The notes under the pieces: generated by a model
What the model was told of the DNA's origin: nothing
Databases searched by the model: none
What the model saw: only the letters and a program-made list of their open reading frames with translations
Made by a program: the position numbers and the translations under genes
From: Streptomyces orinoci
Lineage (GTDB): Bacteria > Actinomycetota > Actinomycetes > Streptomycetales > Streptomycetaceae
Assembly (NCBI RefSeq): GCF_003121295.1
Contig: NZ_PHNC01000031.1
Location: forward strand, 1,614,439-1,678,438
Reading direction: 5' to 3'
DNA: 64,000 bases
Shown here: positions 24,719 to 35,414 of the stretch, in pieces
Position numbering within the stretch: position 1 is the stretch's first letter
How the letters are laid out: the number at the start of each line of letters is the position of its first letter

Positions 24719-26125
24719 TCAGGGGGCGGCCGCGGTGCCCCGTTCCCGGCGGGCGCCGTCGGCCCGGGCGGCCAGCCGGCGGACGGCGGACATCGGGACC
24801 GGCAGCCAGTCCGGCCGGTGGCGGGCCTCGTAGAGGACCTCGTAGACGGCCTTGTCGGTCTCATGCGCCCGCAGCAGGAGCGGGTCCTCACGGGGGTCGG
24901 TGTGCACCCGGGCGTAGCCCTCGCAGAACGCCTCCCGGGCGCGCTCGGCCCAGCTGCCGCCCTCGGCCCGGCCCACCGCGGCCGCGTAGTCGAAGGACCG
25001 CAGCATGCCGGCGATGTCCTGGGCCACCGGCTGCGGGCGGCGGCGTTCGGCCAGCGGGCGGGCCGGCTCGCCCTCGAAGTCGATCAGTGACCAGCGGCCG
25101 TCGGCCGGGGTGCGCAGCGCCTGCCCCAGGTGCAGATCGCCATGGATGCGCTGGGCGCGCCGGACGGGCCCGCCGGTGCCGGAGGCGGCCAGGTCCGCAT
25201 AGGCGGCCCCCAGCGCCGACCGGTAGGGGCGCAGTTCGGGCACGGCCTCGGCGGTGGCCTCCAGCCGCCGGGTCATGGCGGCGGCCAGCCGGTCCAGCCG
25301 GGCGGCGTCCAGCCCGGCGGTGGGCAGTACGGCGGCCAGCGTCCGGTGCACCTCGGCGGTGGCCTGGCCCAGGGCGCGGGCGCAGGCGGAGAAGTCGGCG
25401 GCCATTCCCAGTGCGCCCAGGGCCAGTTGCCAGCCGTCGGCGGAACCCGCCAGGAAGGGCTGGAGCACCCCGAGGGTGGCCAACTCGCTGCCTTCGCCGG
25501 GGAGTTCGGCCTCGGCCCAGGCGGCCGGGGCGGGTACCCGGGTGCAGCCCGCGCGGGCCAGGGCGCGGGGCAGTTCCAGGTCCGGGTTGAGGCCCGGGGC
25601 GATCCGCCGGTAGAGCTTGAGGATAAAGGCGTCCCCGTACACCACCGAGGAGTTGGACTGTTCGGCGCCCAGCTGGCGGGGGGCGAGCCCGGCGGGGATG
25701 TTGGTGCGCGGTTCGCGGCCGAAGCGCAACGGTCCCAGCCGGCCGGGCAGTCGCAGCCGCTCCAGCAGCACGGTGGCCAGGCGCGGGTCGGCCAGCGCGT
25801 CATGGACGGCGCGGCCGCGCAGCGGCCCGGTGGCGGGGCGGCCGATAAAGGCCGGGCCCAGCCGGGCGGGCGGGGAGTCCTGGGCGCCGAGCAGCAGTTG
25901 ATAGCAGTCGCCGGGGTGCTCTCCGTCCTGCCGCACCCGCAGCAGCAGATGCAGCAGGGCGCCATCGGGCAGCAGTTCGGTGCTGGTGACCGGGGTCAGC
26001 CCGGTGATCGGCCGTCCCTTGCCGGCGAACCAGCGCTGCCTGGGCAGCCAGGCGGTGAGCAGTGGTGCGAGCGAGGCCAGCGGTTCCGCCATGGTGTCCG
26101 GATGGGGCGGTGCAGCGTCCGACAT
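24719..26125 (-). CDS. pep2: Maltokinase
   Basis: 468 residues, aminoglycoside-phosphotransferase-like fold. It phosphorylates maltose to maltose-1-phosphate, the GlgE donor. N-terminal cap with WLPRQRWFAGKGRPI near 30, ATP-binding part with EQSNSSVVYGDAFILKLYRR, catalytic loop IHGDLHLGQ near 330 and IDFEGEPARPL (metal-binding Asp) near 350, then QDIAGMLRSFDYA. All are hallmarks of Mak/Pep2. It is not fused to TreS here, unlike in some actinomycetes. It lies 40 bases upstream of glgB and 234 bases downstream of treS. Confidence 0.95.
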   Translation of the reverse strand: MSDAAPPHPDTMAEPLASLAPLLTAWLPRQRWFAGKGRPITGLTPVTSTELLPDGALLHLLLRVRQDGEHPGDCYQLLLGAQDSPPARLGPAFIGRPATGPLRGRAVHDALADPRLATVLLERLRLPGRLGPLRFGREPRTNIPAGLAPRQLGAEQSNSSVVYGDAFILKLYRRIAPGLNPDLELPRALARAGCTRVPAPAAWAEAELPGEGSELATLGVLQPFLAGSADGWQLALGALGMAADFSACARALGQATAEVHRTLAAVLPTAGLDAARLDRLAAAMTRRLEATAEAVPELRPYRSALGAAYADLAASGTGGPVRRAQRIHGDLHLGQALRTPADGRWSLIDFEGEPARPLAERRRPQPVAQDIAGMLRSFDYAAAVGRAEGGSWAERAREAFCEGYARVHTDPREDPLLLRAHETDKAVYEVLYEARHRPDWLPVPMSAVRRLAARADGARRERGTAAAP

Positions 26126-26322
26126 GCGTCGCGTCCTTTCCCCGGGGCACACGACAGATTCGGGCAAAGTGTCCCGGATTGCGGCTTTGAGCGGTGCGCG
26201 GTGCGGGACGTGTCGGGCGAGGATCGTCCGTACGGAAGGGACCGCCACGGAATCGATCGGCTGGGCCCGGCTCGTGTGTAGTAGGGAGGGTTTCCCGAGG
26301 ACGGCGTGCGAAACGTGTCCTT

Positions 26323-26348
26323 GCGCGGGGGCGGCCGGGCCCCCGCGC
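26323..26348 (-). terminator. GC hairpin between treS and pep2
   Basis: GCGCGGGGG (26323-26331) pairs with CCCCCGCGC (26340-26348) across an 8-base loop, 12 bases after the treS stop. Without a U-run it may attenuate rather than fully stop transcription, so pep2-glgB may have lower or separate expression. The rest of 26126-26359 may contain a promoter, but none is certain. Confidence 0.5.
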
Positions 26349-26359
26349 GGACGGCCCGG

Positions 26360-28053
<1,694 letters not shown>

Positions 28054-28057
<4 letters not shown>

Positions 28058-30051
28058 GGTGTGGGTGACCCTCCGATCGGTGAGGACGGTCGCAGCGAGA
28101 ACACATGCGCGGGCGCCGGGGAACGGCCCGGCTCCAGGCGCACATAGTTGTCCCTGCCCCAGTGGTAGGTCTCGCCGGTGAGCTCGTCGCGCACCGGGAC
28201 GGAGTCGTGCCAGTCCAGGCCGAGCTCCGGCATGTCCAACGAGACCGTCGCCTCCTGGGTGTGGTGGGGGTCGAGGTTGACGACCACCAGCACACAACAG
28301 GAACCGGAGCGCTTGGAGTAGACGATCACCGAGTCGTTGTCGGCGTGGTGGAAGCGCAGATTGCGCAGTCGGCGCAGCGCCGGCAGGCTCCGGCGCAGCC
28401 GGTTGAGCACGGTGATCAGCGGGGCCAGGCTGCGCCCCGCCCGCTCGGCCGACTCCCAGTCACGGGGCCGTAGTTGGTACTTCTCCGAGTCGAGGTACTC
28501 CTCACTGCCGCTGTGCGCCGGGATGTTCTCGCACAGCTCGTATCCGGCGTAGACGCCCCAGGACGGGGAGAGGGTGGCCGCCAGCACCGCCCGCACCTCG
28601 AAGGCCGGCCGGCCGCCCTCCTGGAGATAGGCGTGCAGGATGTCGGGGGTGTTGACGAAGAGATTGGGACGCATCACCGAGGCCGTGTCACGGCTGAGCT
28701 CGGTGAGGTAATCGGTCAGCTCCTGCTTCGTGTTGCGCCAGGTGAAATAGGTGTAGGACTGCTGGAAGCCGATGGCGGCCAGGGTGCGCATCATGGCGGG
28801 GCGGGTGAAGGCCTCGGCCAGGAAGATCGCATCGGGGTCGGTGCGGCCGATCTCGGCGATCACCTTCTCCCAGAAACACACCGGCTTGGTGTGCGGGTTG
28901 TCCACCCGGAAGATCCGCACCCCATGGTCCATCCACAGCCGCAGCAGCCGCAGCGTCTCGCGCACCAGGCCGTCGAAGTCCGCGTCAAAGGCCAGCGGAT
29001 AGATGTCCTGGTACTTCTTGGGCGGGTTCTCCGCATAGGCGATGGAGCCGTCCGCGCGGTGATGGAACCACTCCGGGTGCTTGTCCACCCAGGGGTGGTC
29101 CGGGGAGCACTGGAGCGCGAAGTCCAGCGCCACCTCCATCCCCAGCTCATGGGCCCGGGCGACAAAGCGGTCGAAGTCCTCGAAGGTCCCCAGATCCGGG
29201 TGGATGGCGTCATGCCCGCCCTCGGCGGAACCGATCGCCCAGGGGCTGCCCACATCACAAGGGCCCGCCGTCAGCGCGTTGTTGGGGCCCTTGCGGAAGG
29301 AGGTGCCAATGGGGTGGATGGGCGGCAGATAGACCACATCGAAGCCCATCGCCGCCACTGCGTCCAGCCGCTTGGCCGCGGTATTGAAGGTGCCGCTGCG
29401 CACCGGTACGCCGTCCCGGCCCAGCACCGCCCCCTCCGAGCGCGGGAACAGCTCGTACCAGGAGCCGAACAGTGCCCGTTCCCGCTCCACCAGCAGCGGC
29501 AGCGGGCGGGAGGCGGTGACCAGTTCACGCAGGGGGTGGTCGGTCAGCGCCCGTACCACCTGCGGCACCAGGGCGGCGGCCAGCCGGTCCGCCGGGCGCA
29601 GCCCCTCGTCGCGCAGGGCCTCGGCGGCCCGCAGCACCGCCTGGCGGCCGTTGTTCTTGGGCACATTGGCGGCGGCCCGCTCATAGAGCCGGGCGCCCTC
29701 CTCCAGGACCAGTTCGGTGTCGATGCCGGCCGGGACCTTGATCCGGGCGTTGTGCCACCAACTGCCCACCGGATCACTCCAGGACTCCACCGCATAGGTC
29801 CAGCGGCCGGCGGAGTCACAGGTCACCTCGGCGCCCCAGCGGTCGGTGCCGGGCGCCAACTCCCGCATGGGGCACCAGGGTCCGCTGCGGCCCGCCGCGT
29901 CCCGGAGCACCACATTGGCCCCCACGGCGTCATGGCCCTCACGGAACACCGTGGCGGTGACCTCGAAGCTCTCGCCGACCACGGCCTTGGCCGGTCTGCG
30001 GCCGCAGTCTACGAGCGGGGCGAGGTCCAGGACGGGAATACGGCCGATCAT
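28054..30051 (-). CDS. glgE: Alpha-1,4-glucan:maltose-1-phosphate maltosyltransferase
   Basis: 665 residues, GH13_3. It extends alpha-glucan by transferring maltosyl units from maltose-1-phosphate. N-terminal Ig-like domain (1-105), helical insert (110-200), then catalytic barrel: FDVVYLPPIHPIGTSFRKG, ENPPKKYQDIYP, FRVDNPHTKP (nucleophile Asp384), LAEAFTRPAMM (acid Glu413) and the conserved Tyr/Lys-rich C-terminal part ending with YVRLEPGRSPAPAHVFSL. Positions are shifted by ten from the characterised S. coelicolor Asp394/Glu423, in line with a shorter N-terminus. ATG 30051 follows AGGTGA. It heads the operon. Confidence 0.96.
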
Positions 30052-30543
30052 GGAATCACCTGGGGGTTCGGGGGAGGGCGGAGGGAGCGGGCCCGGAAAC
30101 GGCGGGTTCTGCTCTTTCTATCCGCTCGGCTGGCAGTCGGCTGGCTTCGGGCATGACTGCTCCTGTCCGCTTTCACTCGGGTGGGCGGCGGAAGATGGAC
30201 CAGAACGAAGCGGAATCCGGACCATGGTCGGTGAGGACGGAAGCGCGTTTCTGTATACCGGTGAGCTTTCCCAGCAGGCGCGGGCAAGCATGCCCGTACC
30301 GTGCGAACTACCGGTGCGTAGTTCATTGGCGTGCCCCCGGCGCCGCCTGGGACGGCTCCCCGGCCTCCGTCACTCGTACGGAGTCTGCTACCCGGGTCGA
30401 TCGGCTGCAATGCGAGGAAACGGGACGACCACGGGCCGGACGGCCCAGCGGTGCCCAGGCCCGCAGTTCGAAGGTCGCAGCGACTTCTGGCCTTGGAATA
30501 CCTTAGGCGGACACCGGACGTATTTCTCGGTCGTACCGAAGCA
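30052..30543. other. Intergenic region upstream of glgE
   Basis: About 490 bases without a supported gene; the overlapping frames on both strands lack conserved motifs. The region should contain the minus-strand glgE operon promoter. No clear -10/-35 or dyad could be assigned by eye. Confidence 0.5.
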
Positions 30544-30945
30544 TCAACCGGTGGCCGACTCCTGACGGTCGTCAACTACGCGCCCACCGGCGGAGGTTCG
30601 CACCGGGGAACCGGGCAGCCGCAGTGGCCCCACCAGGGGGTGGGGGAAGTCCTTGATGCCGGCGGCGCAGGCGCGCACCGGATACCGGGCCGGCAGGGCG
30701 GCGAACTCCTCGCCTTTCATGGTCAGTTCACCGATCGTCCGGGGCGGCACCGGGTCCTCGGCCGGGCCCGCCACCGAGGGCCGAGACGCGGTACGCCGCC
30801 CGGAGCGGGCCGGGCCCGCCAGATTGAGCAGATGGCTACGCTCATCCGTGCTCGGCCGGAGGGCGCCCGCGATGGCCCGGAGCACCGCGTCCGAGGCGTT
30901 GGCCGACTGCCCCTGCTCCAGCCGCGGGTAGTACGCCACGCTCAC
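30544..30945 (-). pseudogene. Decayed XRE/MmyB-like regulator
   Basis: The start of the frame (VAYYPRLEQGQSANASDAVL, RAIAGALRPSTDERSHLLNL) is the second half of the helix-turn-helix typical of MmyB-type regulators; helices 1-2 are missing. Just upstream a short in-frame stretch (MDTPAPAQPA) ends in TGA before VSVAYY. After a low-complexity join, the frame resumes with LTMKGEEFAALPARYPVRAC and KDFPHPLVGPLRLPGSP, which fits the far C-terminus of such proteins. Roughly 130 residues of the ligand domain are therefore deleted. It is a remnant, not a working regulator, but it could still produce a short peptide. Confidence 0.6.
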
Positions 30946-31093
30946 TCAGGCCGGCTGGGCCGGCGCGGGTGTGTCCATGCACACCAGTCAACACGGGCTG
31001 GGTGCGCCCCTGACGGGGCCCCGTATCAGGCATAAGGAGGGACTTGGCCGCTTGAGCCCAACGCGAGCGCGTCGCGCCGCTACCGTCGTGCGG

Positions 31094-33721
31094 GTGAAGG
31101 CCATTCGTCGATTCAGCGTGCGCCCCGTCCTTCCGGAGCCCCTACGACCGCTCAGCGAGCTGGCGCGCAATCTGCGCTGGTCCTGGCATCCCGAAACCCG
31201 CGAGCTGTTCCAGACCCTGGATCCCGAGGGCTGGCGGGCCGCCGGCGGCGATCCGCTGCGGCTGCTCGGCTCGGTCTCCGCGGCCCGCCTGGCCACCCTG
31301 GCCGAGGACCGGCGGTTCCGCCGCCGGCTGGCGGCCGCGGCCGACGATCTGCACGACTATCTCACCGGCCGTCGCTGGTACCAGGAGCGGCCGCCCGGCC
31401 TCCCGGCGGCCATTGCCTACTTCTCCCCGGAGTTCGGCATCACCGCGGCTCTGCCGCAGTACAGCGGCGGCCTGGGCATCCTGGCCGGGGACCATCTGAA
31501 GTCCGCCAGCGACCTGGGTGTTCCCCTGATCGGCGTCGGACTGCTCTACCGGCACGGCTACTTCCGGCAGTCCCTCTCCCGCGAGGGCTGGCAGCAGGAG
31601 CACTACCCGCTGCTGGACCCCAATGAACTCCCGCTGTCCATGCTGCGCGAGGCCGATGGCAGCCCCAGCCGGGTCGCCCTGGCCCTGCCCGGCGGCCGCC
31701 GGCTGCTGGCCCATATCTGGCGGGCCCAGGTGGGCCGGGTGCCGCTGCTGCTGCTGGACTCCGATGTGGAGGAGAACGACAGCGGCGAACGCGATGTCAC
31801 CGACCGGCTCTATGGCGGCGGCAGCGAACACCGCCTGTTGCAGGAGATGTTGCTGGGCATCGGCGGGGTGCGCGCGGTGCGCAGCTACTGCCGGCTCACC
31901 GGCCATCCGGCGCCCGAGGTCTTCCACACCAACGAGGGCCACGCGGGCTTTCTGGGCCTGGAGCGGATCCGTGAACTCGTCGAGCGCGGCGTGGAGTTCG
32001 ACGCCGCGCTGGAGAGCGTACGGGCCGGCGCGGTGTTCACCACACACACCCCGGTACCGGCCGGCATCGACCGCTTCGACCGGGAGCTGGTCGCCCGGCA
32101 CTTCGGCCCGGACGCCGAACTCCCCGGGCTGGACACCGAACGCGTCCTGGCGCTGGGCACCGAGAGCTATCCCGGCGGCGACCCCGCCCTGTTCAACATG
32201 GCCGTGATGGGGCTGCGGCTGGCCCAGCGCGCCAATGGCGTCTCCACCCTGCACGGCCAGGTGAGCCGGGAGATGTTCCGCGGGCTGTGGCCCGGCTTCG
32301 ACGCCGAGGATGTGCCCATCACCTCCATCACCAATGGGGTGCACGCCCCGACCTGGGTCGCCCCCGAGGTCTTCCGGCTGGGCTCCCGGCACATCGGGGT
32401 CAGCAAGGCCGAGGAGGCCCTGACCGTGGGCGGCTCCGAGCGCTGGGACTCCGTCGCCGAGATCCCCGACGCCGATATCTGGGAACTCCGCCGCACCCTG
32501 CGCGAACAGCTGGTGGAGGAGGTGCGCGAGCGGCTGCGCGCCGCCTGGCGGGAGCGCGGCGCCGGCACCGCCGAACTCGGCTGGATCGACGGGGCGCTGG
32601 ATCCGGATGTGCTCACCATCGGCTTCGCCCGGCGCGTCCCCTCCTACAAGCGCCTGACCCTGATGCTCCGGGACCGCGAGCGCCTCACCCGGCTGCTGCT
32701 GGACCCCGAGCGGCCGGTGCAGATCGTGGTGGCGGGCAAGGCCCACCCGGCCGACGACTCGGGCAAGCGCCTGGTCCAGGAGCTGGTCCGGTTCGCCGAC
32801 GACCCCCGGGTGCGGCACCGCATCGTCTTCCTGCCCGACTACGGCATGGGCATGGCCCAGAAGCTCTACCCCGGCTGTGACATCTGGCTGAACAACCCGC
32901 TCCGCCCGCTGGAGGCTTGTGGCACCTCGGGAATGAAGGCCGCCCTCAATGGCTGTCTCAACCTCTCGGTGCTGGACGGCTGGTGGGACGAGTGGTACGA
33001 ACCCGACTTCGGCTGGGCCATCCCCACCGCCGACGGCTCCGGCACGGATGAGGAACGCCGCGACGACCTGGAGGCCGCCGCCCTCTATGAACTCCTCACC
33101 AACCAGGTCGCCCCGCGCTTCTATGACCGCGGACCGGACGGACTGCCCGGCCGCTGGATCGAGATGGTGCGCAGCACCCTGGCCACCCTGGGACCCAAGG
33201 TGCTGGCGGGCCGGATGGTGCGTGAGTATGTGGAGCGGCTCTATGGTCCCGCGGCCGAGGCACAGCGGGCGCTCACTCCCGAGGCGGCGTGGGAGCTCGC
33301 CGAGTGGAAGGCGCGGGTGACGGCCGCCTGGCCGGGCGTCGCCGTGGACCATGTGGAGGCCGTCTCGGACGGCCCGCTCAATGGCACCGCCGAACTGGGC
33401 GCCACCCTCTCGCTGAGGGTGAGCGTGCGGCTGGGCGAGCTGGACGCCTCCGATGTGGAGGTCCAGGTTGTCACCGGCCGGGTGGACACCGCGGACCGCC
33501 TCACCGCCACCACCGCCTTTCCCCTGAAGCCCACCGGCGCCCCCGCCCTGGACGGTCGCCGCCTCTACGAGGGCCCCCTCACCCTGGACCGCACCGGCCC
33601 CTTCGGCTACACGGTCCGTATCCTGCCCACCCACCGGCTGCTGGCCCATGGGGCGGAACTGGGACTGGTGGCGGTGCCGGCGGAGGTTTCGGGGGAGGCG
33701 GCGGGGGTGTTGATGCGCTGA
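31094..33721 (+). CDS. glgP: Alpha-glucan (glycogen) phosphorylase
   Basis: 875 residues, GT35. It releases glucose-1-phosphate from alpha-1,4-glucan using phosphate and pyridoxal phosphate. N-terminus IRRFSVRPVLPEPLRPLSELARNLRWSWHP is typical of the short actinobacterial class. Further motifs: YFSPEFGITAALPQYSGGLG, VFHTNEGHAGFL, FTTHTPVPAGIDRF, SITNGVHAPTW, FARRVPSYKR and EACGTSGMKAALNGCLN, in which Lys of GTSGMK is the expected PLP Schiff-base lysine. Start is uncertain: GTG 31094 or GTG 31088, neither with a good ribosome-binding site. It is divergent from the glgE operon and counterbalances it by degrading the glucan. Confidence 0.94.
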   Translation: MKAIRRFSVRPVLPEPLRPLSELARNLRWSWHPETRELFQTLDPEGWRAAGGDPLRLLGSVSAARLATLAEDRRFRRRLAAAADDLHDYLTGRRWYQERPPGLPAAIAYFSPEFGITAALPQYSGGLGILAGDHLKSASDLGVPLIGVGLLYRHGYFRQSLSREGWQQEHYPLLDPNELPLSMLREADGSPSRVALALPGGRRLLAHIWRAQVGRVPLLLLDSDVEENDSGERDVTDRLYGGGSEHRLLQEMLLGIGGVRAVRSYCRLTGHPAPEVFHTNEGHAGFLGLERIRELVERGVEFDAALESVRAGAVFTTHTPVPAGIDRFDRELVARHFGPDAELPGLDTERVLALGTESYPGGDPALFNMAVMGLRLAQRANGVSTLHGQVSREMFRGLWPGFDAEDVPITSITNGVHAPTWVAPEVFRLGSRHIGVSKAEEALTVGGSERWDSVAEIPDADIWELRRTLREQLVEEVRERLRAAWRERGAGTAELGWIDGALDPDVLTIGFARRVPSYKRLTLMLRDRERLTRLLLDPERPVQIVVAGKAHPADDSGKRLVQELVRFADDPRVRHRIVFLPDYGMGMAQKLYPGCDIWLNNPLRPLEACGTSGMKAALNGCLNLSVLDGWWDEWYEPDFGWAIPTADGSGTDEERRDDLEAAALYELLTNQVAPRFYDRGPDGLPGRWIEMVRSTLATLGPKVLAGRMVREYVERLYGPAAEAQRALTPEAAWELAEWKARVTAAWPGVAVDHVEAVSDGPLNGTAELGATLSLRVSVRLGELDASDVEVQVVTGRVDTADRLTATTAFPLKPTGAPALDGRRLYEGPLTLDRTGPFGYTVRILPTHRLLAHGAELGLVAVPAEVSGEAAGVLMR

Positions 33722-33865
33722 GTCCCCGGCGGCGGGTCAATGGCGGGTCAATTCGCCATATGGATTCCCTATGGACCTGTCGCCTTGCGAGGTGAATTGC
33801 GCGACTGGAGTGCTTTGTCCTGTGCCTACGATGTGCGCCGATCTCGGTTGTGGAAGGAGAGGCGC

Positions 33866-33984
33866 ATGGGGGAGCCACTGCAGTCGCGCATCCTCGACTA
33901 CTACGACGAGGCGGACCGGGAGAAAGGCCAGGACGACGGACTGTCCTATGCCACCCCGGTATTCGTCCCGGCCCATCCTCGTTA
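33866..33984 (+). pseudogene. 5' part of a SAV_915/SseB-like gene, interrupted by IS630 element
   Basis: From ATG 33866 (GGAGAGG eight bases before) the frame encodes MGEPLQSRILDYYDEADREK and ends with ATPVFVPAHPR at the insertion point. The IS supplies a chance stop at 33986-33988. Joining base 33984 to 35147 restores one 128-residue frame through ...HPRYPANGEAP..., exactly as in SAV_915-type proteins, which are often encoded beside WXG-type genes in Streptomyces. Upstream, 33731-33752 is an 11-base direct repeat in tandem (GGCGGGTCAAT twice). Confidence 0.85.
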
Positions 33985-34048
33985 CTGAGCTTGTCGGTGT
34001 GATGTCGTGGGGGCTGACGGGTGGTGATCGTCGCGGTATGCCCGAGTC

Positions 34049-34588
34049 ATGAGGTATCCGCAAGGCGGTGGCTTGACCGCCGAACGGCGGGCATTCCGTG
34101 AGCGCATCCGTGTGGAAGCGGCCAGGATGTTCGCCGCCGGACAGGACAACGCCGTGGTGGCCAAGCGATTACGGGTCAGCGTGCGGTCGGTGCAGCGGTG
34201 GCGCCGTTCCTGGAACGACGGCGGCCCGAAGGCCCTGCAGTCCAGGGGCTCACCAGGCCGCCCCAAGCTGAGCGAGGCCCTGTTCGCGGTGCTGGAACAG
34301 GAGCTGGACAAGGGGCCGGTCGCGCACGGCTGGCCGGACCAGACCTGGACTCTGGACCGGATCAGGACGCTGATCGGGCGCTGTTTCCACAAGAGCATCA
34401 CGCTGTCGGCCATCGCGCAGATGCTGCGGCGGCACGGGTGGAGCCACCAGGTCCCGGCCCGGCGTGCGCTGGAGCGCGACGAGGACGCGATCACGGGATG
34501 GGTGAGGGAGACCTGGCCGCAGGTGGAAGCACCGCGGCGGCGCTCGGTGCCTACGTCGTCTTCGAGGACGAGGCCGGCTTCTCGATGA
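34049..34588 (+). CDS. IS630 transposase, N-terminal frame (orfA)
   Basis: Encodes the DNA-binding half: AARMFAAGQDNAVVAKRLRV followed by SVRSVQRWRRSWNDGGPKAL, SRGSPGRPKLSEALF (paired HTH domains and GRPxKL linker), then IGRCFHKSITLSAIAQMLRR and HGWSHQVPARRALERDEDAI. After about 34540 the frame diverges from transposase sequence (RRRSVPTSSSRTRPASR) and ends at 34588. The catalytic part continues in the -1 frame, so the full enzyme requires frameshifting. Confidence 0.85.
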   Translation: MRYPQGGGLTAERRAFRERIRVEAARMFAAGQDNAVVAKRLRVSVRSVQRWRRSWNDGGPKALQSRGSPGRPKLSEALFAVLEQELDKGPVAHGWPDQTWTLDRIRTLIGRCFHKSITLSAIAQMLRRHGWSHQVPARRALERDEDAITGWVRETWPQVEAPRRRSVPTSSSRTRPASR

Positions 34589-35121
34589 CGCCGCCCACCA
34601 CCCGCACCTGGTCGAGGCGAGGCCGGACTCCGGTGGTCCGGGTCCGCGGACGCTCCCGGCGCAGAGTCTCCCTGGCCGCCCTGTGCTGCTACCGCCCAGG
34701 CGAACGTTCACGCCTGATCTACCGGCCCATGATGCACAAGGACCACAAGACCAAAGAGCGCCGCAGCTTCGCCTGGACCGACTTCCGTGACCTGCTCGTG
34801 GCCGCCCACCAGCAGCTCGGCGCCCCACTCGTAGTGGTCTGGGACAACCTCAACACCCACCGCGCCGCCGGGATGCGCGACTTCATCGCCGGGCACGACT
34901 GGATCACCGCCTTCCACCTGCCGCCCTACGCGCCCGACCTCAACCCGGTCGAGGGCATCTGGTCACTGCTGCGGCGCAGTTCCCAGACCAACACCGCCTT
35001 CACCGACCCCGACCAGTTCGTCCGGCACCTGCGGCACGGCCTGCGCGAGATCCAGTACCGCAGTCACCTCATCGACGCATGCCTCACCGCAACCGGACTC
35101 CCGCAGACCAGATCACCCTGA
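34531..35121 (+). CDS. IS630 transposase, C-terminal catalytic frame (orfB)
   Basis: The frame continues the transposase with AYVVFEDEAGFSMTPP (first Asp), VVVWDNLNTHRAAGMRDFI (second Asp) and PPYAPDLNPVEGIWSLLRR (catalytic Glu), the complete DDE set of IS630. The open frame begins earlier (34198) but that part is shadow of orfA. It has no obvious own start near the switch, so it is probably read by -1 frameshifting from orfA; a simple inactivating indel is the alternative. It ends at 35121, the inner edge of the right inverted repeat. Confidence 0.8.
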   Translation, partial: TAAALGAYVVFEDEAGFSMTPPTTRTWSRRGRTPVVRVRGRSRRRVSLAALCCYRPGERSRLIYRPMMHKDHKTKERRSFAWTDFRDLLVAAHQQLGAPLVVVWDNLNTHRAAGMRDFIAGHDWITAFHLPPYAPDLNPVEGIWSLLRRSSQTNTAFTDPDQFVRHLRHGLREIQYRSHLIDACLTATGLPQTRSP

Positions 35122-35146
35122 CGACATCACAACGACAAGCTCAGTA

Positions 35147-35414
35147 TCCGGCGAACGGTGAAGCGCCGTTGATCGCCTTTGAGTTGTTGCAGCATCCCTC
35201 CGGACCGGCGGTGCCGGTGGCCTTCACCACCCTGGAGAAACTCGTTGCCGCGCTGGGCCCGGCGCAGCCCTGGCTGGCCTCCTCCATCGGCCCGTTCACC
35301 GAGGCCATGCGGGACGCGGGCCTGCCGATGGTGCACCTCGACCCGGTGATCGAGCCGGGACACCACAACTGGACGCCGCAGGACCTTGAGGAATACGCCC
35401 GGAAGGTGAGCTGA
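35147..35414 (+). pseudogene. 3' part of the SAV_915/SseB-like gene
   Basis: Continues the interrupted frame: PANGEAPLIAFELLQHPSG, then VPVAFTTLEKLVAALGPAQP, WLASSIGPFTEAMRDAG and HNWTPQDLEEYARKVS. The F-T-T-L-E-K-L-V-A-A-L-G-x-x-Q-P-W core is the conserved SAV_915/SseB-like segment. The stop (35412-35414) overlaps the ATG of the WXG-type gene by one base (TGATG), showing that these genes were translationally coupled before the insertion. Confidence 0.85.

Larger units (their letters stand above)
33985..35144 (+). mobile_element. IS630-family insertion sequence, 1160 bp
   Basis: Terminal inverted repeats 33985-34008 and 35121-35144 (start CTGAGCTTGTCG, then TGTGATGTCGT) match at 23 of 24 positions. 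The dinucleotide TA flanks both ends (33983-33984 and 35145-35146), the target duplication characteristic of IS630/Tc1-mariner elements. Removing the element plus one TA restores the interrupted gene in frame. It encodes a transposase in two frames with catalytic DDE residues. The clean ends and intact target suggest a fairly recent insertion. Confidence 0.95.

Noticed and set aside
22543..25590. 1015-codon open frame on the plus strand
   Set aside because: It is antisense to glgB and pep2, whose motifs are complete. High G+C removes stops from antisense frames.
30153..30506. 117-codon frame upstream of glgE
   Set aside because: No homology-like motifs or ribosome-binding site; composition is intergenic.
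31142..33649. 835-codon minus-strand frame
   Set aside because: Antisense to glgP, with no domain signature.
33866..35414. SAV_915-like gene as two separate small genes
   Set aside because: The exact TA duplication and matching frame show that it is one gene divided by an insertion element.
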